NCBI GenBank assembly: GCA_003490145.1
Contig: QULQ01000005.1
Span: 154,425 to 218,424 of the forward strand
Length of the DNA: 64,000 nucleotides
Origin: Lachnospiraceae bacterium OM04-12BH
GTDB taxonomy: Bacteria > Bacillota > Clostridia > Lachnospirales > Lachnospiraceae
Direction of reading: 5' to 3'
The notes beneath the pieces are model-generated. The model searched no databases and was not told where the DNA came from. It worked only from the letters and a program-made list of their open reading frames with translations. Made by a program: the position numbers and the translations under genes. This document shows positions 1-9,772 of this stretch, in pieces; position 1 is the first letter of the stretch, and each line of letters opens with the position of its first letter.

Positions 1-1
1 C

Positions 2-1111
2 GGAAAGGTGGCAGAATATATTATGGTGTGCCGCAGTATGGGGATCAGCATCCTGCCGCCTGACATCAATCAGGGAGAAAGCGGCTTTTCTGTAAAGGAC
101 AGATCCATCCGCTATGCGCTGACAGCAATCAAGAGCGTGGGACGGCCTGTGATCGAAGCTGTTGTGAAGGAGCGGAATGAGCACGGTGAATTTTTGAATC
201 TGAAGGATTTTATCAGCCGTATGTCCGATAAGGAGATCAACAAAAAGGCGATTGAGAACTTTATCAAGGCCGGAGCTTTTGACAGTCTGCCCGGTACCAG
301 AAAACAGTTTATGGTAGCTTACGGAAAGATCATGGATCATATCGTGAAGGACCGGAAGAACAATATGGCAGGACAGATGAGTCTTTTTGACCTGGTTTCC
401 ACAGAAGAAAAGGAGGAGTTTGATATCCGCCTTCCTGATGTTGGGGAGTATCCAAAGGAGATGCTCCTTGCCTTTGAAAAGGAGGTGCTTGGTGTCTATG
501 TCAGCGGGCATCCGCTTGAAGAACAGGAGGAGCTCTGGAAAAAAGGGATCACCAATACCACAGCAGACTTTGTACTGAATGAGGAAACGGGTATTCCGAT
601 AGTGAAGGATGGTGACAGCGCCACGATCGGCGGCCTGATCGCAGATAGAAAGATCAAGTATACAAAGAATGACAAGATCATGGCATTTCTGCAGATCGAG
701 GATCTGCTTGGCAGCGTGGAGGTCATTGTTTTTCCAAGGGACTATGAAAAATACAACAGCAGGCTTGTAGAAGATGGTAAGGTCTTTATTAAAGGCAGGG
801 TATCTCTTGAGGAGGACCGGGATGGCAAGCTGATCTGTGAAAGGATCACTTCCTTTGATGAAATCCCAAAGAAGCTATGGATCCGATTCCCCACTATGGA
901 GGCATATGAAGCAGGGATCGAGGATCTTTTAAGGGATATCTCGGAGTCAGAAGGGAATGACAGTGTTGTTCTTTATATAGAAGATAAAAAGCAGATGAAA
1001 AAACTGCCTCCGGGAAGAAACGTAAATGCAGATGAGGCTCTTTATGATGCCTTATGTAAAAAGTATGGAAAAGATAACATAAAAATAGCATGGGACGTGA
1101 AAAAAGATTGA
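2..1111 (+). CDS. dnaE: DNA polymerase III alpha subunit, C-terminal part
   Basis: This is the 3' portion of the replicative polymerase alpha subunit; the frame is open from base 2 and the 5' end lies outside the window. The GTG at base 8 is an internal Val codon rather than a start. Visible parts are the helix-hairpin-helix region after the fingers (YALTAIKSVG, then DFISRM) and the linker around QMSLFDL. Next comes an OB-fold (GGLIADRKIKYTKNDK through FPRDYEKY) and the degenerate C-terminal tail. The order matches DnaE-type (not PolC-type) Firmicute enzymes. The gene runs into pfkA on the same strand after 74 bases. Confidence 0.95.
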   Translation, partial: GKVAEYIMVCRSMGISILPPDINQGESGFSVKDRSIRYALTAIKSVGRPVIEAVVKERNEHGEFLNLKDFISRMSDKEINKKAIENFIKAGAFDSLPGTRKQFMVAYGKIMDHIVKDRKNNMAGQMSLFDLVSTEEKEEFDIRLPDVGEYPKEMLLAFEKEVLGVYVSGHPLEEQEELWKKGITNTTADFVLNEETGIPIVKDGDSATIGGLIADRKIKYTKNDKIMAFLQIEDLLGSVEVIVFPRDYEKYNSRLVEDGKVFIKGRVSLEEDRDGKLICERITSFDEIPKKLWIRFPTMEAYEAGIEDLLRDISESEGNDSVVLYIEDKKQMKKLPPGRNVNADEALYDALCKKYGKDNIKIAWDVKKD

Positions 1112-1136
1112 AATAGGCAGAAAAAAGGGTTAAAAT
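1108..1136 (+). promoter_or_regulatory. Sigma-A-type promoter for pfkA
   Basis: TTGAAA at 1108-1113, a 17-base spacer, and TAAAAT at 1131-1136. The -35 overlaps the dnaE stop codon, so pfkA probably has its own promoter. Seen by consensus match only. Confidence 0.6.
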
Positions 1137-1185
1137 AACCTCAAATCAGAGAGGAATCTGAAGATACGGAAAGGATTGGGAGCAT

Positions 1186-2160
1186 ATGGCAAAGGAAATT
1201 AAGACCATTGGTGTTCTGACCAGCGGCGGTGATGCCCCGGGTATGAATGCAGCAATCCGTGCAGTTGTCAGAAAAGCAATTGCAAACGGTGTTAAGGTTA
1301 AGGGAATCAAGAAGGGCTATAAGGGCCTGTTAAATGAAGAGATCGTTGATATGGAAAAGAAGGATGTTTCCGATACCATTGAGCGTGGTGGAACGATCCT
1401 TGGAACAGCAAGATGTCCGGAGTTCAAGACAGAGGAAACCCAGCTGAAGGCAGCAGAGATCTGCCAGAAGCATGGAATTGACGGTCTGGTTGTCATTGGC
1501 GGTGATGGTTCTTACAGAGGAGCACAGGCACTGGCAAGACATGGGATCAATACTATCGGACTTCCGGGAACTATCGACCTGGATATTGCCTGTACAGAAT
1601 ATACGATCGGATTTGATACAGCGATCAACACGGCCATGCAGGCAATCGATAAGATCAGGGACACCTCTTCCTCCCATGAAAGATGCAGTATTATTGAAGT
1701 AATGGGCAGAAATGCCGGATATATTGCATTGTGGTGCGGTGTTGCCAATGGAGCGGAGGATATTCTGCTTCCTGAGAAATATGACTTTAACGAACAGAAT
1801 ATCATTAATAATATTATCAATAACAGAAAGCGTGGGAAGACCCATCACATTATCATCAATGCGGAGGGTATCGGACATTCTACATCCATGGCGAGAAGGA
1901 TTGAAGCAGCTACAGGAATCGAGACAAGAGCTACGATTCTTGGCTATATGCAGCGTGGAGGAAGTCCTACCTGTAAGGATCGTTTCTATGCCTCTATTAT
2001 GGGAGCGTATGCAGCTGATATTATCTGCGAGGGAAAGAGCAATCGTGTAGTTGGCTATCAGCATGGTGAGTTTGTTGATTTTGATATTGAGGATGCGCTG
2101 GCTATGCAGAAGACGATCCCGGAATATCAGTATCAGGTCAGCAGGATCCTGTCCCTGTAA
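1186..2160 (+). CDS. pfkA: ATP-dependent 6-phosphofructokinase
   Basis: Phosphorylates fructose-6-phosphate in glycolysis. The 324-aa length fits the bacterial PfkA family (about 320 aa). The N-terminal TSGGDAPGMNAAIRAVV motif binds ATP. GGDGSYRGA carries the Gly that marks ATP-type enzymes; PPi-type enzymes have Asp there. The catalytic loop reads PGTIDLDI, with Leu in place of the Asn of the E. coli PGTIDNDI, and both catalytic-loop Asp residues are kept. The downstream SSHERCSIIEVMGRNAG segment supplies substrate contacts. The gene has its own promoter and terminator and looks monocistronic. The long open frame on the opposite strand is a shadow. Confidence 0.97.
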   Translation: MAKEIKTIGVLTSGGDAPGMNAAIRAVVRKAIANGVKVKGIKKGYKGLLNEEIVDMEKKDVSDTIERGGTILGTARCPEFKTEETQLKAAEICQKHGIDGLVVIGGDGSYRGAQALARHGINTIGLPGTIDLDIACTEYTIGFDTAINTAMQAIDKIRDTSSSHERCSIIEVMGRNAGYIALWCGVANGAEDILLPEKYDFNEQNIINNIINNRKRGKTHHIIINAEGIGHSTSMARRIEAATGIETRATILGYMQRGGSPTCKDRFYASIMGAYAADIICEGKSNRVVGYQHGEFVDFDIEDALAMQKTIPEYQYQVSRILSL

Positions 2161-2196
2161 GACGGATATAGTAGATAATCTGACACAACGCAATGA

Positions 2197-2221
2197 GGCG
2201 GAGTTTTTACTCCGCCTTTTT
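2197..2221 (+). terminator. Intrinsic terminator after pfkA
   Basis: An 8-bp stem GGCGGAGT/ACTCCGCC (2197-2204 with 2209-2216), a TTTT loop, then a T-run. It lies between the pfkA stop and the next ribosome binding site. Confidence 0.85.
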
Positions 2222-2236
2222 CTACAGGAGGATTAT

Positions 2237-3076
2237 ATGATTTCCAGTACAGCAAACAGCCGGGTGAAGCATGTAGTACAGCTTCGTGAAAAGGGCAGAG
2301 AGCGAAAAAAGAAAGGCGTTTTTCTGGCAGAGGGTATCAGAATGTTTCAGGAAACACCAGTCAGCAGGATCAGGGAATTATATATGGAAGAAACACTGGC
2401 AGAACGGCCGCAGACAGAAGATTTTTCTGAAAAAATCGAAGCCTGCAGACAGGCAGGTATATTCGTCGAAACAGTCAGCAGTGAGGTCATGAAAAAGATG
2501 GCGGATACCATGTCACCACAGGGAGTACTGGTGGTGGCAGAGATGTTTGCTTATCAGCCGGAAGAGCTGATCCGGGAGGCAGTAAAGAGAAGGGAACAGG
2601 AAGGAAGGGATCCTTTGTTCCTGCTTCTTGAGGATGTGCAGGATCCGGGGAACCTTGGAACGATGATCCGTACAGCAGAAGGAGCCGGGGCAGACGGGAT
2701 TTTTATGACAGAAGGGTGCGTGGATGTATATAATCCCAAAACCATCCGTTCAACAATGGGATCACTGTACCGGATGCCCTTTGTATGCGGAGCATCTCTT
2801 CTGGAGGTGACAGCTCTTCTGAAAAGGGAGAAGATCACTACCTATGCAGCCCACCTGAAGGGCGAGAAATTTTTCCATGAAATAGATTACCATGGAGGCA
2901 GTGCCTTCCTGATTGGAAATGAGGGAAATGGACTGCGGGAGGAAACAGCGGATCTGGCGGATACCTATCTGAAGATCCCCATGGAGGGGAAGCTGGAGTC
3001 ATTAAATGCGGCTATGGCAGCAGGACTTCTGATGTATCAGAGCCGGTATGGAGGAGCAGACAGTGCATGGCACTGA
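2237..3076 (+). CDS. TrmH/SpoU-family RNA 2'-O-methyltransferase
   Basis: A SPOUT-fold RNA ribose methyltransferase of 279 aa. The ATG at 2237 follows AGGAGG at 2225-2230. The frame extends further upstream, but that would run through the pfkA terminator. The N-terminal substrate-binding domain begins ISSTANSRVKHVVQLREK and includes KGVFLAEGIRMF. The SPOUT motifs follow: EDVQDPGNLGTMIRTAE, then FLIGNEGNGL, then IPMEGKLESLNAAMA. The last is the trefoil-knot SAM site. Substrate is probably 23S rRNA (TsnR/RlmB-like), but the exact nucleotide cannot be told from sequence. proC follows 24 bases downstream. Confidence 0.93.
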   Translation: MISSTANSRVKHVVQLREKGRERKKKGVFLAEGIRMFQETPVSRIRELYMEETLAERPQTEDFSEKIEACRQAGIFVETVSSEVMKKMADTMSPQGVLVVAEMFAYQPEELIREAVKRREQEGRDPLFLLLEDVQDPGNLGTMIRTAEGAGADGIFMTEGCVDVYNPKTIRSTMGSLYRMPFVCGASLLEVTALLKREKITTYAAHLKGEKFFHEIDYHGGSAFLIGNEGNGLREETADLADTYLKIPMEGKLESLNAAMAAGLLMYQSRYGGADSAWH

Positions 3077-3100
3077 AAATGATAAAAAGGAGGAACTTGG

Positions 3101-3895
3101 ATGAAAATTGGATTTATCGGACTTGGTAATATGGCAAAGGCCATGATCGGTGGTATGCTTTCCAAAGAGATCGTCAGAAAAGAGGATATCATCGGATCAG
3201 CAAAAACGGAGCATACACTGGATCAGGTGAACCAGATGTATGGAATCATGACAACATCAGATAATCAGCTTGTAGCAAAAGAAGCGGATATCCTTTTCCT
3301 TGCCATCAAGCCGCAGTTTTTCGGGGAGGTGCTTCCTGAGATCAGAGGAGTCCTCCGGAAGGAGACTCTGATCGTCAGCATTGCAGCGGGCAAGACCATT
3401 GCAGATATTGAAGGACTGCTGTCTGCGGATATCAAGCTGGTACGCTGTATGCCAAATACCCCGGCTCTTGTCGGAGAAGGCTGTACCGGCGCCTGCCGGA
3501 ACGGGCATGTCAGCGATGAAGAGATGGAAGTCTGTATGAAGCTGCTTAGAAGCTTCGGAGTAGCTGAAGAAGTGCCGGAGCGGCTGATCAATGCAGTGGC
3601 CGGAGTCAGTGGATGCTCACCTGCATATGTATTCCAGTTCCTTGAGGCACTGGCAGACGGAGCAGTGCTTGCAGGTATGCCAAGAAAGCAGGCATATACC
3701 TTTGCTGCGCAGGCGGTTCTTGGCAGTGCAAAGCTGATGCTGGAGACCGGAAAGCACCCGGGCGAACTGAAGGATATGGTAACCTCCCCTGCCGGAACGA
3801 CCATTGAAGGCGTCCGGGCTCTGGAGGAGAAGGGCTTTCGCGGTGCAGTGATCGATGCCGTAAAAGCATCTGTTGAAAAATCTGAAAATATGTAA
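3101..3895 (+). CDS. proC: Pyrroline-5-carboxylate reductase
   Basis: The last step of proline synthesis, NAD(P)H-dependent reduction of pyrroline-5-carboxylate. 264 aa, the usual family length. The N-terminal Rossmann motif is GFIGLGNMAKAMIGGM, followed by the conserved VRCMPNTPALVGEG. The C-terminal dimerisation domain carries the ProC signature around TSPAGTTIEGVRALEE. AAGGAGG at 3087-3093 precedes the ATG. Confidence 0.96.
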   Translation: MKIGFIGLGNMAKAMIGGMLSKEIVRKEDIIGSAKTEHTLDQVNQMYGIMTTSDNQLVAKEADILFLAIKPQFFGEVLPEIRGVLRKETLIVSIAAGKTIADIEGLLSADIKLVRCMPNTPALVGEGCTGACRNGHVSDEEMEVCMKLLRSFGVAEEVPERLINAVAGVSGCSPAYVFQFLEALADGAVLAGMPRKQAYTFAAQAVLGSAKLMLETGKHPGELKDMVTSPAGTTIEGVRALEEKGFRGAVIDAVKASVEKSENM

Positions 3896-3906
3896 TTTTT
3901 ATGTAA

Positions 3907-3933
3907 CAAAATTACTAAAAAACGGTAATTTTG
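3907..3933 (+). terminator. Weak AT-rich hairpin after proC
   Basis: CAAAATTAC (3907-3915) pairs with GTAATTTTG (3925-3933) around a 9-base A-rich loop. There is no T-run and little GC, so it is only a possible terminator. Confidence 0.3.
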
Positions 3934-3965
3934 TCGACTAAAAAATCTGTGTTTTCTCGGGAAAC

Positions 3966-3994
3966 TTGACAAGATTAGGTCAATTTGCTATGAT
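3966..3994 (+). promoter_or_regulatory. Strong promoter upstream of cell-wall hydrolase gene
   Basis: A perfect TTGACA (3966-3971), a 17-base spacer, and TATGAT (3989-3994), lying 92 bases before the ATG at 4087. Confidence 0.75.
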
Positions 3995-4086
3995 TGTTCG
4001 CATATTTATCGTAATAAAAATGTAATAAATTACCAAATAGACGATGGAAGAACAATCAGTATCAATCGTATCACGGAGGTATCCTA

Positions 4087-5169
4087 ATGATACAGAGAAA
4101 ACAGCTGTATTTTTTGTGTGCGGCAGTAGTGCTTTTCCTGACCTGCTTTTTCCTTGTATCCATGAGATCACAAGCGGCGGAGAAGAAGGAGGAGTATGAG
4201 TTTCCCGTATCAGGTGTGGCAGAGGTGCTGGATCCCAGTGCACTTAGCAATGATGCACCTGTAGAGGAAGAGAAAGAACTGAACATAAACCAGAAGTTTG
4301 AAAATGAAAAGGCACGAATGGAGAAGGAGCTGGCTATGGCAAATGTCCAGAATGCCCTGAACATCCGTGCAGAGGCTGACGAAAAGTCCGAGAAGGTAGG
4401 TTACCTTTATAAGGACTGTGGCGGTACTATCCTTGAAAGAAAGGATGGATGGACCAGGATCAAATCAGGCAATGTGATCGGCTGGGCCAAGGACGAATAT
4501 CTGCTGTTTGGGGAAGAGGCCAAGGCTATGGCTGAGGATGTTGGAAACTGGATCGTTACCCTGGATGTTTCGGCGGTAAGAGTCCGCAAGGAGCCAAGCA
4601 TGGATGCTGAGATCTACGGTCTGCTTGCCTATGATGATTCTGTGGAATTTATTGACGAAGTGAATAACAGCTGGATCAGTGTAGATTATAATGATGAAGT
4701 GGGATACGTCAATACCGATTTTATCAATGTGAAATTCCATATTGATGAAGGAGAAACCATGGAGGTCATCAAGGTCAGGGAGCAGGAGGAAGCAGAGCGG
4801 AAGCGTAAGGCAAACCGTGGTGCTGTATCGGCAGATGCGGATGAGACCCGGCTTCTTGGGGCATTGATCTACTGTGAGGCAGGAAATCAGCCTTATGAAG
4901 GAAAGCTTGGCGTAGGTGCAGTTGTTATGAACCGTGTCAGAAGCGGTGCCTATCCCAATACCATTCATGCCGTTATTTATGCGTCGGGTCAGTTCACACC
5001 TGCTATGACAGGCAAGGTGGCGAGAGCCTATGAAGGAAATGTACCGGAGTCATGTCTTCAGGCAGCCCAGGCTGCTATTAACGGGGAAACGACTATCGGG
5101 GATGCAACACATTTCCGCCGGGCGGGCAAGCGTGAGGGTTATGTGATCGGAGATCATGTTTTCTGGTAG
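4087..5169 (+). CDS. SH3-domain cell-wall hydrolase, SleB/CwlJ type
   Basis: 360 aa. The N-terminus has one hydrophobic segment (about residues 8-25), a signal anchor or signal peptide, so the protein acts outside the membrane. Two bacterial SH3 (SH3b) repeats follow: NVQNALNIRAEADEKSEKVG and VSAVRVRKEPSMDAEIYG. These usually bind peptidoglycan. The C-terminal Hydrolase_2 domain (about 255-360) has LLGALIYCEAGNQPYEGK with the catalytic Glu, then AVVMNRVRSGAYP, ending in DHVFW. SleB/CwlJ proteins are spore-cortex or vegetative lytic enzymes; which role applies here cannot be told. ACGGAGG precedes the ATG. Confidence 0.9.
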   Translation: MIQRKQLYFLCAAVVLFLTCFFLVSMRSQAAEKKEEYEFPVSGVAEVLDPSALSNDAPVEEEKELNINQKFENEKARMEKELAMANVQNALNIRAEADEKSEKVGYLYKDCGGTILERKDGWTRIKSGNVIGWAKDEYLLFGEEAKAMAEDVGNWIVTLDVSAVRVRKEPSMDAEIYGLLAYDDSVEFIDEVNNSWISVDYNDEVGYVNTDFINVKFHIDEGETMEVIKVREQEEAERKRKANRGAVSADADETRLLGALIYCEAGNQPYEGKLGVGAVVMNRVRSGAYPNTIHAVIYASGQFTPAMTGKVARAYEGNVPESCLQAAQAAINGETTIGDATHFRRAGKREGYVIGDHVFW

Positions 5170-5184
5170 GAGAAGGAGGATTTT

Positions 5185-5640
5185 ATGAGCGAAGTGACAA
5201 TCTGGCTTGCAGTTCTTGTTGTATGTGTGGGAATTGAGATCGCAACCATGGGACTGACGACTATATGGTTTGCAGGGGGAGCGCTTGTGAGTGCTATACT
5301 GGCGGCTCTGAATGCACCGCTCTGGCTTCAGATCGTGGCATTCTTTGTGGTATCATTGATCCTGCTTTATTTGACAAGACCTGTTGCAGTGAAGTATTTT
5401 AATAAGGACAGAGTAAAGACCAACGTGGAGAGCCTGATCGGCAGACAGGCCATTGTGATCAGCGAGATTGATAATCTGCAGGGGATCGGACAGGTTACTG
5501 TGGGTGGTCAGGAATGGAGCGCAAGGAGCGTGAAGGATGATGTACAGCTGCCAGTAGGGAGTGTTGTGGTTGTCCGGTCCGTGAGCGGTGTGAAGCTGAT
5601 CGTGGAGGAGAAGGATCTCTCAGCGGAGAATGAACAGTAA
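5185..5640 (+). CDS. NfeD-family membrane protein
   Basis: 151 aa. Hydrophobic segments at about residues 5-45 and 50-70 are followed by a C-terminal OB-fold (about 85-145) with LIGRQAIVISEIDN and GQVTVGGQEWSARS. NfeD proteins partner SPFH proteins in membrane microdomains, and the next gene is an SPFH protein. AAGGAGG lies 7 bases before the ATG. It follows the cell-wall hydrolase by 15 bases, so it may share that promoter. Confidence 0.92.
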   Translation: MSEVTIWLAVLVVCVGIEIATMGLTTIWFAGGALVSAILAALNAPLWLQIVAFFVVSLILLYLTRPVAVKYFNKDRVKTNVESLIGRQAIVISEIDNLQGIGQVTVGGQEWSARSVKDDVQLPVGSVVVVRSVSGVKLIVEEKDLSAENEQ

Positions 5641-5683
5641 ATAGAGCGTCAGATAGTTCTGACAGAGAAAGAAGAGGTTTTTT

Positions 5684-6604
5684 ATGGGAGTTGTAGTGCT
5701 TGTATTATTGATACTTATCGTACTGATCCTGGCATCCTGCGTAAAGATCGTACCGCAGGCATATGCTTATGTAGTAGAGAGACTGGGTGCTTATCAGGGA
5801 ACCTGGTCTGTTGGTCTTCATATTAAAATGCCATTGATCGACAGAGTGGCGAAGAAGATCAATCTGAAGGAACAGGTAGTGGATTTTGCACCGCAGCCTG
5901 TTATTACCAAGGATAATGTAACCATGAGGATTGATACTGTTGTATTTTTCCAGATTACGGATCCGAAGCTGTTTGCCTATGGAGTGGAGAATCCGATCAT
6001 GGCGATCGAGAACCTGACAGCAACAACCCTTCGTAATATCATCGGAGATCTGGAGCTGGATCAGACACTGACATCCAGAGAGACTATTAATACCAAGATG
6101 AGGGCAAGCCTTGATGAGGCCACAGATCCATGGGGCATCAAGGTGAACCGTGTAGAACTTAAGAATATCATTCCTCCGGCAGAGATACAGAACGCCATGG
6201 AAAGACAGATGAAGGCAGAGCGTGAGCGAAGAGAAGCTGTAACACGTGCAGAGGGTGAAAAGAAAGCAAGTGTTACTGTAGCAGAGGGCAAGAAGGAAGC
6301 GGCTATCCTGGAAGCGCAGGCTGAGAAGCAGTCAGCAATCCTCCGTGCAGAGGCACAGAAGGAAAAGATGATCCGTGAGGCAGAGGGTGAAGCGGAAGCG
6401 ATCCTGAAGGTACAGCAGGCAACGGCAGATGGTATTCGTATGATCCGTGAAGCCGGTGCGGATGAAGCAGTACTTCGCATTAAGAGCCTGGAAGCCTTTG
6501 AAAGGGCTGCAGACGGTAAGGCAACCAAGATCATTATCCCCTCTGAGATCCAGGGAATTGCAGGACTTGCAGCATCCGTGAAAGAGCTTGTTTCTGACAA
6601 ATAA
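5684..6604 (+). CDS. SPFH/Band 7 (stomatin-like) protein
   Basis: 306 aa. One N-terminal membrane segment ([16 protein letters not shown]) precedes the Band 7 domain: [16 protein letters not shown], then [13 protein letters not shown], then [18 protein letters not shown] long Ala/Glu/Lys-rich coiled coil (about residues 175-245) follows. It is paired with NfeD upstream, the standard arrangement for this membrane-scaffold pair. AGAGG precedes the ATG. Confidence 0.93.
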   Translation: MGVVVLVLLILIVLILASCVKIVPQAYAYVVERLGAYQGTWSVGLHIKMPLIDRVAKKINLKEQVVDFAPQPVITKDNVTMRIDTVVFFQITDPKLFAYGVENPIMAIENLTATTLRNIIGDLELDQTLTSRETINTKMRASLDEATDPWGIKVNRVELKNIIPPAEIQNAMERQMKAERERREAVTRAEGEKKASVTVAEGKKEAAILEAQAEKQSAILRAEAQKEKMIREAEGEAEAILKVQQATADGIRMIREAGADEAVLRIKSLEAFERAADGKATKIIIPSEIQGIAGLAASVKELVSDK

Positions 6605-6638
6605 AAGCAGACAGAACGAAAGAACAGAGGACAGCAGT

Positions 6639-7634
6639 ATGGCAAACGTAGATTTAAAGGGAAGAAATTTTTTGAAGCTGCTTGATTTTACACAGGAAGA
6701 GATCCTGTATCTCATCGATCTGGCAGCAGATCTGAAGAAGAAAAAGAAGGATGGTGTGCTGACACAGGATATGCATCGTGGTAAGAATGTAGCACTGATC
6801 TTTGAGAAGACCAGTACCAGAACCAGATGCTCCTTTGAGGTGGCAGCCCATGATCTTGGGATGGGAACTACGTATCTGGATCCGTCAGGCTCCCAGATCG
6901 GAAAAAAGGAAAGCATTGCAGATACAGCAAGAGTCCTTGGCAGAATGTATGATGGTATCGAGTACCGTGGCTTTGGACAGGATATTGTAGAGGAGCTGGC
7001 AAAGTATGCGGGAGTTCCTGTATGGAACGGTCTGACCAATGAATTTCATCCGACCCAGATGCTGGCAGATGTGCTGACTATTCGTGAGAAGCTTGGCAGG
7101 ATCAAAGGCGTGAAGCTGACCTATATGGGAGATGCCCGTTACAATATGGGAAATTCCCTGATGGTTGTCTGCGCAAAGCTTGGCATGCATTTCACTGCAT
7201 GTACCACGAAGAAATATTTCCCGGATGCAGAGCTTGTAAAGACCTGTGAAGCACTGGCAAAGGAGAGCGGCGGTTCCATTACCCTGACAGAGGATGTGGA
7301 AGCAGGCACAAAGGGCGCTGATGTTATTTATACGGATGTATGGGTATCCATGGGTGAGCCTGATGCTGTATGGACAGAGAGGATCAGGGAGCTTACTCCT
7401 TATCAGGTCAATAAAAAGGTGATGGAGAATGCAGGAAGCCAGGCAATCTTCATGCACTGTCTCCCGGCATTCCATGATCTGAAGACGAAGATCGGTAAGG
7501 AAATGGGAGAGAAGTTCGGCATTACCGAAATGGAAGTAACAGACGAAGTATTTGAGTCAGGGCAGTCAGTGGTATTTGATGAGGCGGAGAACCGCATGCA
7601 TACGATCAAGGCTGTTATGGCAGCAACACTGTAA
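6639..7634 (+). CDS. argF: Ornithine carbamoyltransferase
   Basis: Transfers the carbamoyl group to ornithine to give citrulline, in arginine synthesis or the reverse arginine deiminase route. 331 aa from the ATG at 6639. An in-frame start at 6588 would overlap the SPFH gene and is unlikely. Carbamoyl-phosphate site STRT at residues 59-62. The [11 protein letters not shown] segment and the HCLP motif (273-276) form the ornithine site. No other arginine genes are nearby, so biosynthetic and catabolic roles cannot be separated. Confidence 0.95.
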   Translation: MANVDLKGRNFLKLLDFTQEEILYLIDLAADLKKKKKDGVLTQDMHRGKNVALIFEKTSTRTRCSFEVAAHDLGMGTTYLDPSGSQIGKKESIADTARVLGRMYDGIEYRGFGQDIVEELAKYAGVPVWNGLTNEFHPTQMLADVLTIREKLGRIKGVKLTYMGDARYNMGNSLMVVCAKLGMHFTACTTKKYFPDAELVKTCEALAKESGGSITLTEDVEAGTKGADVIYTDVWVSMGEPDAVWTERIRELTPYQVNKKVMENAGSQAIFMHCLPAFHDLKTKIGKEMGEKFGITEMEVTDEVFESGQSVVFDEAENRMHTIKAVMAATL

Positions 7635-7649
7635 GGACAGGGAAAACAG

Positions 7650-8642
7650 ATGACATCCTCAAGAAAAACAGAGGTATTACAGCTTCTTCGCAACAGCGGG
7701 GATTATGTTTCCGGACAGCAGATCTGTGAGACACTTGGTATTTCCAGAACTGCAGTATGGAAGATCATGAACCAGCTTAAGGAAGAGGGATATGAAATAG
7801 AAGCAGGACAGAATAAGGGGTATCGCTTAAACGGTACCCCTGATGTGTTGTCTCTTGCAGAATTACAAAGCAGGGTCAAAACCAGAATGGCGGGAAAGGA
7901 ACTGCTTTATTTTGACGTTATTGATTCCACTAATCTGGAGGCGAAAAGGCGGGCAGAGGAGGGTGCACCTGAGGGACTTCTGATCGTGGCTGACAAGCAG
8001 GTGGCCGGCAGGGGAAGAAGAGGTAGAAGCTGGGAATCTCCGGCAGGTGCCAATATTTTCATGACGCTGCTGCTCAGACCCTCCTATTCAGCTGACTGTG
8101 TATCTATGGTAACGCTTGTGATGGCACTGAGCGTTGCACAGGCGATCGAAGAGGTTTCAAAGCTGCCTGTCAGGATCAAGTGGCCAAATGATATTGTAGT
8201 GAATAAAAAGAAGGTCGTGGGGATCCTGACAGAGCTGACGATGGAAGCAGATTATGTCCAGTATATGGTCAGCGGTGTTGGCATCAATGTGAATCAGACC
8301 TCTTTCCCGGAGGAGATCAGTGCTACAGCAAGTTCCCTGTATCTGGAAAAGGGACAGAAGGTGAACCGGGCGCTTCTGGTGCAGAAGTCCATGGAGCATT
8401 TTGATGAAAATTATGAAATTTTCTGCAGGACAGATGATATGACGGGACTGATAGGGGCTTACAATACTCTTCTTGTGAATAAGGAAGTGGCGGTCAGGGT
8501 GCTGGATCCTAGAGGAGAGTATGAGGGCATTGCCCATGGTATCAATGAAAAGGGAGAGCTGATCGTAGAGAAGGAAGATGGCAGCGTGGAAAATGTCTAC
8601 GCAGGAGAAGTATCAGTCAGAGGAATTTATGGCTATGTCTGA
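7650..8642 (+). CDS. birA: Biotin protein ligase / biotin operon repressor
   Basis: 330 aa. The N-terminal winged HTH (about residues 1-60: NSGDYVSGQQICETLGISRT, then WKIMNQLKEEGYEI) makes this the bifunctional BirA. It both biotinylates carboxylases and represses biotin genes. The ligase domain has DSTNLEAKR and the biotinyl-AMP loop GRGRRGR at 120-126. KWPNDIVVNKKKVVGIL follows, then the small C-terminal domain. It starts 15 bases after argF. Confidence 0.95.
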   Translation: MTSSRKTEVLQLLRNSGDYVSGQQICETLGISRTAVWKIMNQLKEEGYEIEAGQNKGYRLNGTPDVLSLAELQSRVKTRMAGKELLYFDVIDSTNLEAKRRAEEGAPEGLLIVADKQVAGRGRRGRSWESPAGANIFMTLLLRPSYSADCVSMVTLVMALSVAQAIEEVSKLPVRIKWPNDIVVNKKKVVGILTELTMEADYVQYMVSGVGINVNQTSFPEEISATASSLYLEKGQKVNRALLVQKSMEHFDENYEIFCRTDDMTGLIGAYNTLLVNKEVAVRVLDPRGEYEGIAHGINEKGELIVEKEDGSVENVYAGEVSVRGIYGYV

Positions 8643-8988
8643 AGAAGGAAGAATGGTGCTCTGTGGCGCCAATGCATACGATAAGAAATATTATTTTAAT
8701 GAAAAATTTAACGGGATTCCGGAATCCATCAAGAATGAGCTGCACATTATCTGCGTACTGTTCACGGAAGAGGTGGGCGGTATTTTTACCATAGAATTTG
8801 AGGAGGATGGAAGTGTATCCATGCGGACGGAGTACAGCGATGAGGATTTTCTGTATGATGAGATCGCCAGCGGACTTCTGGTGGGTGAGATCCGGAGGAA
8901 GAGGACAGAGCTTTTTGAATCCTTAAGCCTGTATTACCGGGTGTTTATCCTGCATGAGGATATGGGAGAACTGTTTACGGAGGAATAA
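8629..8988 (+). CDS. Conserved protein of the DUF6145 type
   Basis: 119 aa, function unknown. The ATG at 8629 has AGAGGA at 8619-8624 and overlaps the birA end by 14 bases, suggesting translational coupling. An alternative ATG lies at 8593. The N-terminus has VLCGANAYDKKYYFNEKFN. Many acidic residues and an (I/V)CVLFTEEVGGIF strand follow. It resembles small proteins usually found between birA and coaX in Lachnospiraceae; the family name is from memory and not searched. Confidence 0.75.
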   Translation: MAMSEEGRMVLCGANAYDKKYYFNEKFNGIPESIKNELHIICVLFTEEVGGIFTIEFEEDGSVSMRTEYSDEDFLYDEIASGLLVGEIRRKRTELFESLSLYYRVFILHEDMGELFTEE

Positions 8989-8991
8989 AAA

Positions 8992-9771
8992 ATGCTGTTA
9001 GTAGTTGATGTAGGGAATACCAATATCACCTTTGGTGTGTATGATAAGAAAGAGCTTGTGACAACATTCAGGATGATGAGCAAGCAGCCAAGAACCTCAG
9101 ATGAGTATGGCATCAGCCTTCGGGAGCTGCTCCGTCTGAATCATATTGAAAAGAAGGATATCGAAGGAACGATCATTGCCAGCGTGGTGCCGGGCGTGAT
9201 GCATTCTCTGACAGGTGCACTTGTCAGATATATCGGGACAACACCTGTCATTGTGGGACCTGGTGTGAAGACAGGAATCAGGATTACCTCTGATAATCCA
9301 AGAGAGATCGGACCTGACCGTATCGTGGATGTGGTAGCAGCCTATGAGCTGTATGGGGGACCGGTGCTGGTTCTTGATTTTGGTACGGCAACCACATACG
9401 ATCTTGTAACAGAGGATGGATGCTTCGGGGTTGGTATTACAGCACCCGGCATCAGGATCTCAGCCAAGGCACTGTGGGAGGATACTGCTAAGCTTCCGGA
9501 GATCGAGATCAAAAAGCCGGATTCCATTCTGGCAAAGGAAACGATCACCAGTATGCAGGCGGGTCTTGTTTATGGACAGATCGGCCAGACAGAATATATC
9601 ATCAGACAGGTGATGAAGGAAACAGGCTATGAAAATCTGAAGGTTGTGGCAACCGGTGGCCTTGGAAGGATCATTGCGGATGCAACTGACATGATCCGGA
9701 TCTATGACAGAAATCTGACACTGGAAGGACTTCGCATCATTTACGAAAAAAATACAGGAAGGAAATCATAA
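8992..9771 (+). CDS. coaX: Type III pantothenate kinase
   Basis: The first step of CoA synthesis. 259 aa, the expected length. It has an ASKHA fold: phosphate loop [10 protein letters not shown] at residues 5-14, then [16 protein letters not shown], then [11 protein letters not shown]. The type III enzyme is K+-dependent and insensitive to CoA feedback, as known for the family. It lies 3 bases after the DUF6145-type gene and 1 base before dus, so it is part of the birA-dus operon. Confidence 0.95.
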   Translation: MLLVVDVGNTNITFGVYDKKELVTTFRMMSKQPRTSDEYGISLRELLRLNHIEKKDIEGTIIASVVPGVMHSLTGALVRYIGTTPVIVGPGVKTGIRITSDNPREIGPDRIVDVVAAYELYGGPVLVLDFGTATTYDLVTEDGCFGVGITAPGIRISAKALWEDTAKLPEIEIKKPDSILAKETITSMQAGLVYGQIGQTEYIIRQVMKETGYENLKVVATGGLGRIIADATDMIRIYDRNLTLEGLRIIYEKNTGRKS

Positions 9772-9772
9772 G

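Noticed and set aside
1330..2193. A 287-codon open frame on the minus strand across pfkA
   Set aside because: It is antisense to a certain gene, has no recognisable domain and no ribosome binding site; a codon-bias shadow.
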